DNA from: an uncultured Collinsella sp.
Lineage (GTDB): Bacteria; Actinomycetota; Coriobacteriia; Coriobacteriales; Coriobacteriaceae
Length of the DNA: 52,255 bases
NCBI GenBank assembly: GCA_902469555.1
Contig: CABRDB010000067.1
Span: 1 to 52,255 of the forward strand
Direction of reading: 5' to 3'
The notes below the pieces were generated by a model, which saw nothing but the letters and a program-made list of their open reading frames with translations, searched no databases and was not told the DNA's origin. How positions within the stretch are numbered: position 1 is the stretch's first letter; each line of letters starts with the position of its first letter. The translations under genes were made by a program, and so were the position numbers. Below are positions 18,606 to 27,372 of the stretch, in pieces.

Positions 18606-20461
18606 TGGCAGACGAGACCAAGACTCAGATTCCCAAGCCCACCCGCCGGCGTGGTCCCATGGGCCGCATGGGCGGCATGCGTCGCGGCGAAAAGGCCAAG
18701 GACTTTAAGGGCACCATGAGGCAGCTGCTCGGCTATATCGGCCAGCACAAGATTGCCGTGTTTGCCGCCGTCGCCTTTGCCGTGTGCTCGGTCATCTTTA
18801 ACATTGTGGGACCCAAGGTGCTCGGCCAGGTTACGACCAAGCTGTTTGAGGGCCTGGTTGCCAAAGTCAACGGTACCGGCGATGTCGACTTTAACTGGAT
18901 CGCCAAGACGCTCGGCTTTTTGCTCTGCCTGTACCTGGCGAGCTCTATCTGCAGCCTCATCCAGGGCTGGCTCATGACCGGCGTCACGCAAAAGATCTGC
19001 TACCGCATGCGCAAGGAGATCGCCGCCAAGATTGCCGTCGTGCCGATGAGCTACTTTAACGGTCACAGCAAGGGCGATGTGCTCAGCCGCATCACCAACG
19101 ACGTCGATACGCTCGGCCAGTCGCTCAACCAGAGCGTGACGCAGCTCATCACGTCGGTGACGCAGATTATCGGCGTGCTCGTCATGATGCTTTCGATCAG
19201 CCTGCCGCTTACCGGCGTCACCGTGCTCACGCTGCCGGCCGCCGCGATTATCTTGACCGTAATGATTCACTTCTCGCAGCCGTACTTCCGCGAGCAACAG
19301 CAGGTTCTGGGCGCCGTCAACGGCATTATCGAGGAGGACTTTGCCGGCCAGAACGTCATTCAGGTGTTCGACCGCGCCGAGGCTTCGATCGAGGAGTTCG
19401 ACCGCCAAAACGACCGCCTCTTTATTAGCGGCTGGCGCTCGCAGTTCCTGTCGGGCCTGATGATGCCGCTTATGAGCTTGGTGGGTAACATGGGCTACGT
19501 GGGCGTCGTCGTCGTGGGTGCGCAGCTCGCGCTGACCGGCAATGCCACGCCCGGCGACATCCAGAGCTTTATCCAGTACGTTCGCAACTTTACGCAACCC
19601 GTGCAGCAGCTGGGCAACGTGAGCAACACGATGCAGTCGATGGCCGCTGCCACCGAGCGCGTCTTTGAGTTCCTGGCCGCGCCCGAGGAGGAGCAAAAGA
19701 CCGACGCGCAGATCCCCGAGAAGCGCCCCGGTCACGTGGAGTTCGACCATGTCAAGTTTGGCTACACGCCCGACAAGACCATCATCCACGACTTTAGCTG
19801 CGAGGCGCAGCCCGGCCAGACCATCGCTATCGTCGGCCCCACCGGCGCCGGCAAGACCACGCTCATTAAGCTGCTGCAGCGCTTCTACGATGTGGACGGC
19901 GGTTCGCTGCGCGTCGAGGGCGTCGACGTGCGCGACTGGGACCGCGCGGCGCTGCGCGGCGAGTTTGCCATGGTGCTGCAGGATACCTGGCTGTTTAACG
20001 GCACCATCCGCGAAAACATCCGCTACGGACGCCCCGATGCGAGCGATGCCGAAGTCGAGGCCGCCGCACGCGCCGCACGCTGCGACCACTTTATCCATAC
20101 GCTCGCCGGCGGTTACGACTTTATGATCAACGAGGAGGGCACCAACCTGTCGCAGGGTCAGCGCCAGCTCGTGACCATCGCCCGTGCCATTTTGGCCGAC
20201 CGTCCGGCGCTGATTTTGGACGAGGCGACCTCCAACGTTGACACTCGTACCGAGGAGCTTATTCAGCGTGCCATGGATGCGCTGATGCAAGGCCGCACCA
20301 GCTTTGTCATCGCACATCGCCTGTCCACGATTCGCAACGCCGACGTGATCTTGGTGATCCGCGACGGCGACATCGTCGAGAAGGGCACACACGACGAGTT
20401 GCTCGCCCAGGGTGGCTTCTACGCCGACCTGTACAACTCGCAGTTCGACGAGGCGGCGTAG
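18605..20461 (+). CDS. Heterodimeric ABC exporter, catalytic subunit
   Basis: A 618-residue half-transporter partner of the preceding protein. It has six membrane segments and an intact ATPase: Walker A GPTGAGKTT near 412, Walker B LILDEATSNVD near 536, and H-loop IAHRLSTI near 568. Its signature is LSQGQ rather than LSGGQ. That fits a heterodimer in which this altered signature completes the degenerate site of the partner, while the partner's intact SGGQ completes the working site here. The N-terminus is basic and Gly/Arg-rich. A strong terminator follows. The substrate is probably a drug or lipid. Confidence 0.93.
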   Translation: MADETKTQIPKPTRRRGPMGRMGGMRRGEKAKDFKGTMRQLLGYIGQHKIAVFAAVAFAVCSVIFNIVGPKVLGQVTTKLFEGLVAKVNGTGDVDFNWIAKTLGFLLCLYLASSICSLIQGWLMTGVTQKICYRMRKEIAAKIAVVPMSYFNGHSKGDVLSRITNDVDTLGQSLNQSVTQLITSVTQIIGVLVMMLSISLPLTGVTVLTLPAAAIILTVMIHFSQPYFREQQQVLGAVNGIIEEDFAGQNVIQVFDRAEASIEEFDRQNDRLFISGWRSQFLSGLMMPLMSLVGNMGYVGVVVVGAQLALTGNATPGDIQSFIQYVRNFTQPVQQLGNVSNTMQSMAAATERVFEFLAAPEEEQKTDAQIPEKRPGHVEFDHVKFGYTPDKTIIHDFSCEAQPGQTIAIVGPTGAGKTTLIKLLQRFYDVDGGSLRVEGVDVRDWDRAALRGEFAMVLQDTWLFNGTIRENIRYGRPDASDAEVEAAARAARCDHFIHTLAGGYDFMINEEGTNLSQGQRQLVTIARAILADRPALILDEATSNVDTRTEELIQRAMDALMQGRTSFVIAHRLSTIRNADVILVIRDGDIVEKGTHDELLAQGGFYADLYNSQFDEAA

Positions 20462-20492
20462 ATACGGCCGCAGAGAAATGATGACGCCCGAG

Positions 20493-20528
20493 AACGGGGG
20501 CGCAGGACAACCTGCGCCCCCGTTTTGT
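20493..20528 (+). terminator. Intrinsic terminator of the MarR-ABC operon
   Basis: A 14-bp stem at 20493-20506 and 20511-20524 (AACGGGGGCGCAGG and complement) with an ACAA loop is followed by a short T-run, 31 bases after the stop. Confidence 0.85.
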
Positions 20529-20583
20529 GTCCTTCGAGCCTCGAAACGCCTTCCCTGAGACCTCATTGACGGCGCTTTCCAGA

Positions 20584-20821
20584 CCCCGTGGGCAAAAAAG
20601 GGCAAATATGAGTACTGTTACCTTTTTAGTAACAGCCAAAACCGCCTCAAACAACCTCTTTGCGGCCTCTATACGCCTTCAAATTAATCAAAACGCCCGT
20701 TAGCAGGCTTCTGCGTGCCAACGTTAATGAACGTATTTTTCACTTTGTCTATTATCTCGCTAGACCGATATGTTACTAGGTTAGCAACCGTACTCATATT
20801 TGGCATTTTTTGCCCACGGGG
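20584..20821. repeat. 238-bp element with 51-nt imperfect terminal inverted repeats
   Basis: Arms at 20584-20634 and 20771-20821 match over 51 positions without gaps at roughly 80%. The outer 16 bases CCCCGTGGGCAAAAAA are perfect. The 136-base AT-rich interior has no open frame of note and no target duplication was evident at the ends. The form suggests a non-autonomous mobile element (MITE-like) or a large regulatory palindrome. It fills part of the 579-base gap between the exporter and DAHP synthase. Confidence 0.65.
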
Positions 20822-20887
20822 TGTTTCCTGGGGAACCGACAACAGCCTTACGGTCCCGCGCGGCGCAGCTCCCTCCCGGCATCCGCC

Positions 20888-20941
20888 GACGTTTGCCCAG
20901 ATAAAACCTGCCAAAATAAACCTGTCCCTTTTTGGCAGGTT
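20888..20941. repeat. 54-bp dispersed repeat, copy 1
   Basis: Fifty-four bases match the segment 39544-39597 in opposite orientation with a single difference. Inside is the palindrome AACCTGCCAAAA and its complement TTTTTGGCAGGTT, able to form a hairpin. Here it lies just upstream of the aroF promoter and could terminate transcripts arriving from upstream. Confidence 0.85.
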
Positions 20942-20957
20942 TCGGGGTGACAAGGAC

Positions 20958-20986
20958 TTGCACTTTAGCGTGCGACAGCGGATAAT
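20958..20986 (+). promoter_or_regulatory. Promoter of the DAHP synthase gene
   Basis: TTGCAC (20958-20963), a 17-base spacer and GATAAT (20981-20986) form a near-consensus vegetative promoter. It gives a leader of about 50 bases before the ribosome site GAGGAGG of the gene at 21041. Confidence 0.75.
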
Positions 20987-21040
20987 GCCGAACACTCAAC
21001 AATACGCTTATTGCTCTTTCTATAGATTGAGGAGGCCCCT

Positions 21041-22072
21041 ATGGCCATGGAATTCAAACGCAAGTTGCCGATCCCCATGGAGATCCGCGAGGAAATGCCG
21101 CTTTCTGCCGAGCTTACCGCCAAAAAGCAGGCATTTGACGCCGAGGTCGCCAAAGTCTTTACCGGCGAGGACGCACGCAAGGTGCTCATCATCGGCCCGT
21201 GCTCTGCCGACCGCGAGGATTCGGTCCTCGAATACATGAACCGCCTGGCCAAGACCGCCGAGGAGGTCAAGGACAAGCTCATCATCATTCCGCGCGTCTA
21301 CACCAACAAGCCGCGTACTAAGGGCACTGGCTACAAGGGCCTGTTGCACAACCCCAACCCCGAGGCGCCCGATGACCTGCTCGAAGGCGTTAAGGCCATT
21401 CGCCACATGCACCTGCGCGTTATTAAGGAAACGGGCTTCTTCACCGCCGACGAGATGCTCTACCCCTCTAATTACCAGTACCTCGTCGACTTGCTAAGCT
21501 ACGTCGCCGTGGGTGCGCGCTCGGTCGAAAACCAGGAGCATCGCCTGGTGTCGAGCGGCATTTCGGTGCCCGTGGGCATGAAGAACCCCACCGCCGGTTC
21601 CACCACCGTCATGCTCAACTCCATTTACGCCGCCCAGGCGCGCCAGAGCTTTATCTTCCGTAACTGGGAGGTCGAGTGCGATGGCAACCCGCTCGCGCAC
21701 GCCGTCATGCGCGGCTACATCGGCCTCGATGGGCGCACCTACCCCAACTACCACTACGAGCACCTCGAGCGCCTGGCTGAGCGCTACACCGAGCACGCCG
21801 GCTACGCCAACCCAGCGGCGGTCATCGACTGCAACCACGACAACTCGGGCAAGCGACCGCTTGAGCAGTACCGCATTTGCAAGGAGGTACTCGACAGCTG
21901 CCGCCGCAACGAGTCCATCTCCAAACTGGTCAAGGGCTTTATGATCGAGTCTTACCTTGAGGACGGCAACCAGCCGGTCGACGGCGGCGTCTTTGGCAAG
22001 TCGATCACCGATCCGTGCCTGGGCTGGGAAAAGACCGACTACTTCATCCACGAGATCGCAGAGCGGGTGTAG
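21041..22072 (+). CDS. aroF: 3-deoxy-7-phosphoheptulonate synthase, class I (DAHP synthase)
   Basis: Condenses phosphoenolpyruvate and erythrose 4-phosphate, the first step of aromatic amino acid synthesis. The 343-residue protein is of the AroFGH type, with LIIGPCSA near residue 49, the PEP-binding segment PRTKGTGYKGL, and GARSVENQEHR. The C-terminal DCNHDNSGK supplies metal-binding His. Which aromatic amino acid regulates it cannot be told from the sequence, so the aroF/G/H letter is a convenience. The gene stands alone with its own promoter; hairpin 22072-22101 follows. Confidence 0.93.
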   Translation: MAMEFKRKLPIPMEIREEMPLSAELTAKKQAFDAEVAKVFTGEDARKVLIIGPCSADREDSVLEYMNRLAKTAEEVKDKLIIIPRVYTNKPRTKGTGYKGLLHNPNPEAPDDLLEGVKAIRHMHLRVIKETGFFTADEMLYPSNYQYLVDLLSYVAVGARSVENQEHRLVSSGISVPVGMKNPTAGSTTVMLNSIYAAQARQSFIFRNWEVECDGNPLAHAVMRGYIGLDGRTYPNYHYEHLERLAERYTEHAGYANPAAVIDCNHDNSGKRPLEQYRICKEVLDSCRRNESISKLVKGFMIESYLEDGNQPVDGGVFGKSITDPCLGWEKTDYFIHEIAERV

Positions 22073-22101
22073 GTTACGGCGTTTTACCAAACGCCGTAAC
22101 C
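22072..22101 (+). terminator. Hairpin at the end of the DAHP synthase gene
   Basis: GGTTACGGCGTT (22072-22083) and AACGCCGTAACC (22090-22101) pair perfectly and begin at the last base of the stop codon. No U-run follows, so termination may rely on other factors. Confidence 0.5.
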
Positions 22102-22207
22102 GGCCGACGCTGCAAACCCACCAGAGCGGCAATCTGCCTTTCAGCTTCGGCGGGTTTTCGCTGACTTCGCCAAAACATCGGCGTTGCGAAACTTGGCGAG
22201 GTGGCAC

Positions 22208-22324
22208 TTGGGGATGCGGCAGTTAGGGACGTTCTTTTTCTGCCGGCAGTCTGGAACATTCCTTGGGGTAGTCGTTGGGGACGCTCTTGTTTGACTAGTC
22301 GTTTAAGAACGTCCCCAATGACTA
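22208..22324. repeat. Cluster of TTGGGGACG repeats with a 20-bp imperfect hairpin
   Basis: Variants of TTGGGGACG-TCTT occur near 22208, 22222 and 22274, and inverted near 22305. Arms 22269-22288 and 22305-22324 pair with two mismatches. This lies in the 360-base gap before the GNAT gene, in which no gene was found. It resembles decayed REP-type palindromes. Confidence 0.5.
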
Positions 22325-22432
22325 TCTCTCCGCCCCCGTGGAATCGGGGGTCGTCTACCGAATGGTTGATGCGGCGGCCCTGCGGCCATGCCACACTCAT
22401 AGATGGCCTGACCCAACTTGGAAGGAGCCTCC

Positions 22433-23077
22433 ATGAGCCTTGACAACGTAACTCTGCGCGCCGCCACGCTCGATGACCTTGCCGGCATCGCCGCCATCTA
22501 CAACCAGCTGTGGTGCAACACGCTACGCAACCGCGGCGACGTCGAAGCCGCCGATTTCTGCGCGCGCTTCAACATTGCCATGCAGCTGCAGCGCTCCCCC
22601 ATCGCGCTTGTCGCCGAGGCCGAGGGCCGCATTATCGCCGCCTGCTGCATCGGCATCTTCGAGGACGGCAAGCCGCGCACCAATCCCACGTGGGAGCCCT
22701 GCTATAACGAGATGTTCGCCCAGGCAACCGAGATGGCAAAGACCGCCGATGCCAAGCTCGAGGGCTCGCTCTTTGGAGACAGCCGCGAAAAGGCCACAGC
22801 GGATCGCTTTGCCGCCACAGGCAACGAATATGCCCAGGGTCAACTCAACTTGATTATCATTGTGCCTGAATGGCAGGGCAAGGGACTCGGCCGCGAGCTC
22901 ATCGACCTTGCGCGCGCCGAGCTCGCCAAGGCAGGCTGCACCAAATTCTTCCTGATGAGCGACTGCAACTCCGACTGGCAGTTTTACGAGCACCTCAACA
23001 TGAAGCGCATCCTAGAGGACCACAGCCAAGACACCGGTGACGGATTTATCGTCTATATGTACGGAGGCACGCTCTAA
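22433..23077 (+). CDS. GNAT family N-acetyltransferase
   Basis: A 214-residue protein with the GNAT fold. It opens with the typical VTLRAATLDDLAGIAAIYNQ, and has a strand followed by the acetyl-CoA loop EWQGKGLGRELI near residue 145. Start 22433 is chosen because GGAAGGAG lies at good spacing; the frame opens five codons earlier with a TTG. The substrate cannot be assigned. It is convergent with the AlbA_2 gene. Confidence 0.88.
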   Translation: MSLDNVTLRAATLDDLAGIAAIYNQLWCNTLRNRGDVEAADFCARFNIAMQLQRSPIALVAEAEGRIIAACCIGIFEDGKPRTNPTWEPCYNEMFAQATEMAKTADAKLEGSLFGDSREKATADRFAATGNEYAQGQLNLIIIVPEWQGKGLGRELIDLARAELAKAGCTKFFLMSDCNSDWQFYEHLNMKRILEDHSQDTGDGFIVYMYGGTL

Positions 23078-23107
23078 GTACCCCTTCAATCAAGGTGCGC
23101 CGGGCAC

Positions 23108-23147
23108 CCGGCCCTTGGCCTCTGCCCAGGAATAACCCAGGGGCCGG
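23108..23147. terminator. Bidirectional terminator between the GNAT and AlbA_2 genes
   Basis: CCGGCCCTTGG (23108-23118) pairs with CCAGGGGCCGG (23137-23147) with one G-U pair. It lies in the 81-base gap between convergent genes. U-runs are poor on both sides. Confidence 0.45.
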
Positions 23148-23158
23148 ACCGCCCGTCC

Positions 23159-24709
23159 CTAAACCTGCCCGACAGCGCGATATCTCGTCGCCCGAGCGCG
23201 CCCCTCTTTAACGAGTGCGCCTTCCTCAAGCAAACCGTTGATAACCCGCAGCGTCACGTCGCGCCCAGTTCCCAGCGCGTCCGAAGCATCCTGGCGCGTA
23301 AAACCGCGGGGCCGCTCAAGGGCAAAGCGAATCAAGGTGCGAGCGTATCCACCACGTCGCTCGTCCGAGACATCCTGTAGCATCGCGGACGCCTTGCACG
23401 CAACATCAAAGCCAAGCTCCTCCACGAGCTTGGCACGCACCTCGTGGCCGCAGTCGCCATTCATCGACACGTGCCCCTCTCGCTGCGCTCGCACGGATGC
23501 AAACGCCTGCGAAACATCGGGCGGCAGTGCCCCTTCCCGCTCGAGCTGCTCATAATCGCTGTAATCCCCACGCAAGTTGGGACCGCTATTGCCACGAGGC
23601 GTCAGATAGGAATTGCGCACGGCGTTGACGTTGGGCAGCGACAACCTAAACATTGCAGGGTAGGCGCAGACCTCGGGCTCCAACCCTTCCGCCTCATAGA
23701 GCGCACGGATCCCCTTGAGGCCCGTTCCAAACGCCTCAACCATCCCCAGACGCAAAAAGAGCAGTTGCAGCTTTGGATTCCGAGCGTCCGAGCCGCCCGC
23801 AAGCGCCTCCTCGACGCTGATGTGCTGCGGCCCTCCCGCATTGGTAAATTCAAGCGCCGTACGGCTCATCTTGATAAGAGACGCCACCGAAGATTCGTAG
23901 TCGCGATGGATAAACAGGTTCAGAATTCCCTCTCGAACAGCCTCGCGGGGATAGTCGTCCTTATCTATGCGATCGAGCCTTCCCGGCACAAAGTACATAC
24001 GCGTTGCGTTCGATATATTGAGGAACCGTTCGATATCCTCTATCTGCCTGAAGATCGAGCCCTCGCCATCCTGACGGTCGATAAACTCGGTATACGCATC
24101 GTCGTTGAAGAGGCCAGCGCGGACTGCAAAGGGGTTTTGGTCAGAGACCAGCAGTGCCAAATTGGTGTAAAAGCCCAGTTCATCGATAAGGCCGAGATTC
24201 TTTTGAGAGGTTTGGTCAAACGTAATCTCCGCGCGCCTAAAGACCCGCTCGGCTTCAAAAAACGTCAAGCTCTGTTCATGAGAGCGTGCGGTCTCAAAAT
24301 AATCGCCGTCGGTGCGCTTGATCATCGAGCGGATCTGGGCCATCTCGATGGGCACGTTGGCAGGACCTAGGCGCCGATATACCCCGGCGGGAACAAATCC
24401 CTTCGAGCACAGGCAGTACGGCTTGTGAGGACCCGCTTCCACCTCGATTTTCACCAACGCTGCGCCATCGATGTCCAATGCGGAGACCGTCGTGATTTCA
24501 GAAACGTCGGGATACACGCCATCGGTTATTGCATTAGAGCATTGAAGCATGGTGGCATCGATATCGTCCACGCCGATGATACTGCCAAAATCGTCGATTC
24601 CGATATACAAGGTACCACCATTCGAATTGGCAAACGCCACCACAGCTTTGAGCAGCTTAGGGGTAAATGTGCACTTGAACTCCACGGTCTCACTTTCAAC
24701 AAGCTGCAT
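23159..24709 (-). CDS. AlbA_2 (Schlafen-like) domain transcriptional regulator
   Basis: A 516-residue protein. Residues about 1-120 form an AlbA_2 putative nucleic-acid-binding domain (VESETVEFKCTFTPKLLKAV, then NSNGGTLYIGIDD). The middle shows an HATPase_c_4-like segment (REGILNLFIHRDYES, GFGTGLKGI-type). The C-terminus has winged-helix features (RQDASDALGTGRDVTLRVI). Such proteins are widespread and annotated as ATP-binding or RecG-related transcriptional regulators, and their targets are mostly unknown. Start 24709 follows AGGGGG. Two palindromic sites directly upstream suggest autoregulation. Confidence 0.8.
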   Translation of the reverse strand: MQLVESETVEFKCTFTPKLLKAVVAFANSNGGTLYIGIDDFGSIIGVDDIDATMLQCSNAITDGVYPDVSEITTVSALDIDGAALVKIEVEAGPHKPYCLCSKGFVPAGVYRRLGPANVPIEMAQIRSMIKRTDGDYFETARSHEQSLTFFEAERVFRRAEITFDQTSQKNLGLIDELGFYTNLALLVSDQNPFAVRAGLFNDDAYTEFIDRQDGEGSIFRQIEDIERFLNISNATRMYFVPGRLDRIDKDDYPREAVREGILNLFIHRDYESSVASLIKMSRTALEFTNAGGPQHISVEEALAGGSDARNPKLQLLFLRLGMVEAFGTGLKGIRALYEAEGLEPEVCAYPAMFRLSLPNVNAVRNSYLTPRGNSGPNLRGDYSDYEQLEREGALPPDVSQAFASVRAQREGHVSMNGDCGHEVRAKLVEELGFDVACKASAMLQDVSDERRGGYARTLIRFALERPRGFTRQDASDALGTGRDVTLRVINGLLEEGALVKEGRARATRYRAVGQV

Positions 24710-24729
24710 GCAACCCCCTATCATCGACT

Positions 24730-24759
24730 ATCGACGATTCTAGACCAACTATCGACGAT
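24730..24759. promoter_or_regulatory. Tandem ATCGACGAT operator candidates
   Basis: The odd palindrome ATCG-A-CGAT occurs at 24730-24738 and 24751-24759. The centres are 21 bases (two helical turns) apart, 20 to 50 bases upstream of the AlbA_2 start. A degenerate third copy overlaps 24720. The spacing suits cooperative binding of a dimeric regulator, plausibly the adjacent gene product. Confidence 0.55.
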
Positions 24760-24828
24760 AAGCAAGGCCCCTGGTACCCTCGCTTAGACCCGAGTGCCCG
24801 CGTGCAACGCTGCCCGCCGCACGCAAAA

Positions 24829-24858
24829 GGGCCCGCCAGCGTGTGCGCCAGCGGGCCC
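24829..24858 (-). terminator. Intrinsic terminator after the first agmatine deiminase
   Basis: GGGCCCGC (24829-24836) and GCGGGCCC (24851-24858) pair, and TTTT follows on the minus strand. Confidence 0.75.
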
Positions 24859-24898
24859 CAAGTCATATCGACACTACCCCGTGTGCCTGCAACCGCCT

Positions 24899-26020
24899 CT
24901 ACTTGCAGCGCGCCTTGGGCTGCTGTTGGGTGATGCAGTGGATGTTGCCGCCACCATAGATGACCTCGCGCGTCATGATGCCGATGACCTCGCGATCCGG
25001 ATAGGCGGCTTGGATATCCTTGAGTGCCTGGGCATCGTTGGGGTCGCCGAACTGCGGCACGAGCACCGCGCCGTTAATGGGCAGGAAGTTGAGGTAGCTG
25101 GGTTCAAAGGCGTCCTCGGGCGTACGCGGCAGCACGCCCTCGACGGGATCGATTGTAGAAGCCTCCTCCTCGGTCATGTATACCGAGGTCGCCGGCATAA
25201 TTACCTTGTGCACTTTGAGCTTGCGGCCCTTGGCGTCAGTTGCCTCGGAAAGAGTCTTGTAGGCCTCCTGGCACTCCTTGTAGAACTTGTGATTGGGATC
25301 GTCGGTCCACATGCAGCAAACCTCGCCAGGCGCGCTAAAGCACGCAACGTCGTCCACATGGCCGTTCGTCTCAAACGGGTCGATGCCGTCCTTGATCCAA
25401 ATAACCTTCTCGATGCCCAGGTACTCGCTGAGTTTTGCCTCGATCTGCTCCTTGGTGTACTGCGGATTGCGGTCCTTGTTGAGCAGGCACATCTCAGTGG
25501 TCACCACGGTGCCCTGGCCGTCGCAGTTAAACGAGCCCCCCTCGAGGATGTAGTCCTCCGGGCGATAGCGGTTGACCTGCTCGAGCTGTGCCACCTGTAG
25601 GCCGATGCTCGCATCCTTGTCCCAGGGGAAGTACAGACCGTCAATGAAGCCGCCATACGCGTTGAAGTGGAAATGCGATAGCGCCACATCACCCTTGTCA
25701 TTAACGAGGAACGCCGGACCGGGGTCGCGAATCCAGGAGTCGTTGTACTCCATGTGGATTACGCGCACGTTCTCCACGCCGTCAAAGATCTCGCACACCG
25801 CGGGGAAGTCCTCAGCGTTGACGCCCACCGTAATGGGCTGGAAGCGTGCGACCGTTTTAATGATCTCGGTAAAGACCTTCTGAGCGGGCTTGGCACCGCA
25901 GCGCCACACGTCGGAGCGATGCGGCCAGAGAATCCAGGTGCGCTCCTGCTCCTCGTACTCGCCGGACATATAGAAACCGTCTTTTTTGGGCGTTGATTCG
26001 CTCTCGTAAATGGTCTTCAT
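24899..26020 (-). CDS. aguA: Agmatine deiminase (first copy)
   Basis: Hydrolyses agmatine to N-carbamoylputrescine and ammonia. The 373-residue protein belongs to the guanidine-modifying (GME) fold. Visible are WPHRSDVW, IRDPGPAF, LEGGSFNCDGQGT, NGHVDDVA and the catalytic-cysteine segment GGGNIHCITQQQP near the C-terminus. It is monocistronic and divergent from a LuxR regulator at 26202, which probably controls it. A second copy lies at 34039-35244; this one is 28 residues shorter, mainly through lack of an acidic insertion in the middle. Confidence 0.93.
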   Translation of the reverse strand: MKTIYESESTPKKDGFYMSGEYEEQERTWILWPHRSDVWRCGAKPAQKVFTEIIKTVARFQPITVGVNAEDFPAVCEIFDGVENVRVIHMEYNDSWIRDPGPAFLVNDKGDVALSHFHFNAYGGFIDGLYFPWDKDASIGLQVAQLEQVNRYRPEDYILEGGSFNCDGQGTVVTTEMCLLNKDRNPQYTKEQIEAKLSEYLGIEKVIWIKDGIDPFETNGHVDDVACFSAPGEVCCMWTDDPNHKFYKECQEAYKTLSEATDAKGRKLKVHKVIMPATSVYMTEEEASTIDPVEGVLPRTPEDAFEPSYLNFLPINGAVLVPQFGDPNDAQALKDIQAAYPDREVIGIMTREVIYGGGNIHCITQQQPKARCK

Positions 26021-26091
26021 GTTGGCTCCTCACTTTGGGTCGAACCTGTTTGATGACACCCCCATTGTGCTGCGGCGACAACGGCGTCTCA

Positions 26092-26112
26092 ATGGGCCTT
26101 GGGTACCCATTC
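26092..26112. promoter_or_regulatory. Palindrome between aguA and its divergent LuxR gene
   Basis: AATGGG (26092-26097) and CCCATT (26107-26112) flank a nine-base centre in the 181-base divergent region. LuxR-type HTH proteins bind such dyads, so this is a candidate operator. Confidence 0.45.
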
Positions 26113-26201
26113 GGCAGCCAAAAGTCGACCGTTCGCTGACCTAAAGTTCTAGTGGACCGGCACGCATGCCATACTGGCTAGATGGCACGAAAGGACTCCC
26201 C

Positions 26202-26996
26202 ATGACACATGTGAACAACGCAGATAACCAGCACGTTGAGCTCTTTGCTCAAGATTGGGCCACTCTCAACGAATGCGCACTGTGGACACATGAGCAGGGG
26301 TCGCTCAGCGCACTGCAGGAAGGCCTACTCAAGCGCATCGCAGACGTGATTGCGCACCGTGTCTCGATGTTCGATATCGCCCAGACGGGGGCTCACGGAC
26401 AAACGCAATTTGTTCGCCCCGTCGCATACGGAATGTCCGCACAGGCGCTTGATGATTATTACGGACGCTACGCCGCGTATGACTACACCATTTGGAGCTT
26501 TGACACGCGGGTGGTCGATGTATATCGCGATCTGGACCTGGTGGATGTCGAGCGCCGCAATGGCACGCCCATCTACCTGGAATGGATGCAGCCCCTGGGA
26601 ATTTATTATGGCTGCACGGCCACACTGGCGCACAAGGCCACGCCGCTCGGCTCGATTACGCTGTTCCGCGCCGAGCAAGACGGCGACTTTACCGATTCGG
26701 AGCTCGAGATCCTCCGCCAGATTGCCCGGCACCTGAGCGTGCGCCTGCATCAGCTGCTCCCACACGGGTATGCCGAGGGCGCAGATGAAAGCCCCGCCAG
26801 CGTGCTTGCCATCAAGGCTGCTCTGCTCCCCCGCGAAGCCGAGGTCCTCAAGTTCATGCTCACCGGCAAGACCAACCACGAGATAGCTGCTGAGCTCTAT
26901 ATCTCCGAGTCGACCGTCAAAAAGCACGTCAACGCCATCTACCGCAAACTCGGCGTCAAAAACCGCATGGGTCTCATGGCGCTGCTGCAGCCGTAG
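26202..26996 (+). CDS. LuxR family regulator with N-terminal sensor domain
   Basis: A 264-residue soluble regulator. Residues about 30-190 look like a GAF-like sensor domain, with no clear ligand motif. From about 205 to the end is a LuxR HTH: LLPREAEVLKFMLTGKTNHE, then STVKKHVNAIYRKLG. Start 26202 follows AAAGGAC; the frame opens 12 codons earlier. Being divergent from agmatine deiminase, it is a likely regulator of agmatine use, inferred from position only. Confidence 0.85.
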   Translation: MTHVNNADNQHVELFAQDWATLNECALWTHEQGSLSALQEGLLKRIADVIAHRVSMFDIAQTGAHGQTQFVRPVAYGMSAQALDDYYGRYAAYDYTIWSFDTRVVDVYRDLDLVDVERRNGTPIYLEWMQPLGIYYGCTATLAHKATPLGSITLFRAEQDGDFTDSELEILRQIARHLSVRLHQLLPHGYAEGADESPASVLAIKAALLPREAEVLKFMLTGKTNHEIAAELYISESTVKKHVNAIYRKLGVKNRMGLMALLQP

Positions 26997-27065
26997 TGCA
27001 CTCCCCCTCGGGACAGCATGGATCCACTTTGGTTTACAAACGGCGGACGAGCCAGTTGTAAATGA

Positions 27066-27109
27066 CTTGGCCGATAACAGATGATGTTGACCAACTGTTA
27101 TCGGCCAAG
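27066..27109. repeat. 15-bp perfect hairpin after the LuxR gene
   Basis: CTTGGCCGATAACAG (27066-27080) and its complement (27095-27109) lie 70 bases after the regulator stop. No U-run follows. Further on, AATCTTGTAGTAG (27197-27209) and AATCTTATAGTAG (27220-27232) form a 13-base direct repeat 23 bases apart. No gene is seen in the 376-base gap 26997-27372. Confidence 0.55.
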
Positions 27110-27287
27110 CGGATATCAACATGCAGCCTTTGTTTGCAGAAAAACCTGAGACCCTAAAGGGATGAAATCTAATAAAAGGTCCTCGGTAATTACCATAATC
27201 TTGTAGTAGTGTTTTCCACAATCTTATAGTAGCCCAGTTCAGAAGCGTTATTTATAGAACCGAAATCTTAGACCCTCAATAACAATA

Positions 27288-27322
27288 GCCACCACAATGG
27301 GAACTGTCCCCATTGTGGTGGC
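27288..27322. repeat. Short palindrome with CTGTCC loop, after the MATE gene
   Basis: Thirteen-base perfect arms at 27288-27300 and 27310-27322 enclose the loop GAACTGTCC. The loop core matches the palindromes at 8425 and 46691 although the stems differ. It may terminate the MATE transcript. Confidence 0.7.
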
Positions 27323-27372
27323 TTGCAGGCGAGTTGACTTATTCGACTATCGCGCGCCGGCCGTGTCCGAGT

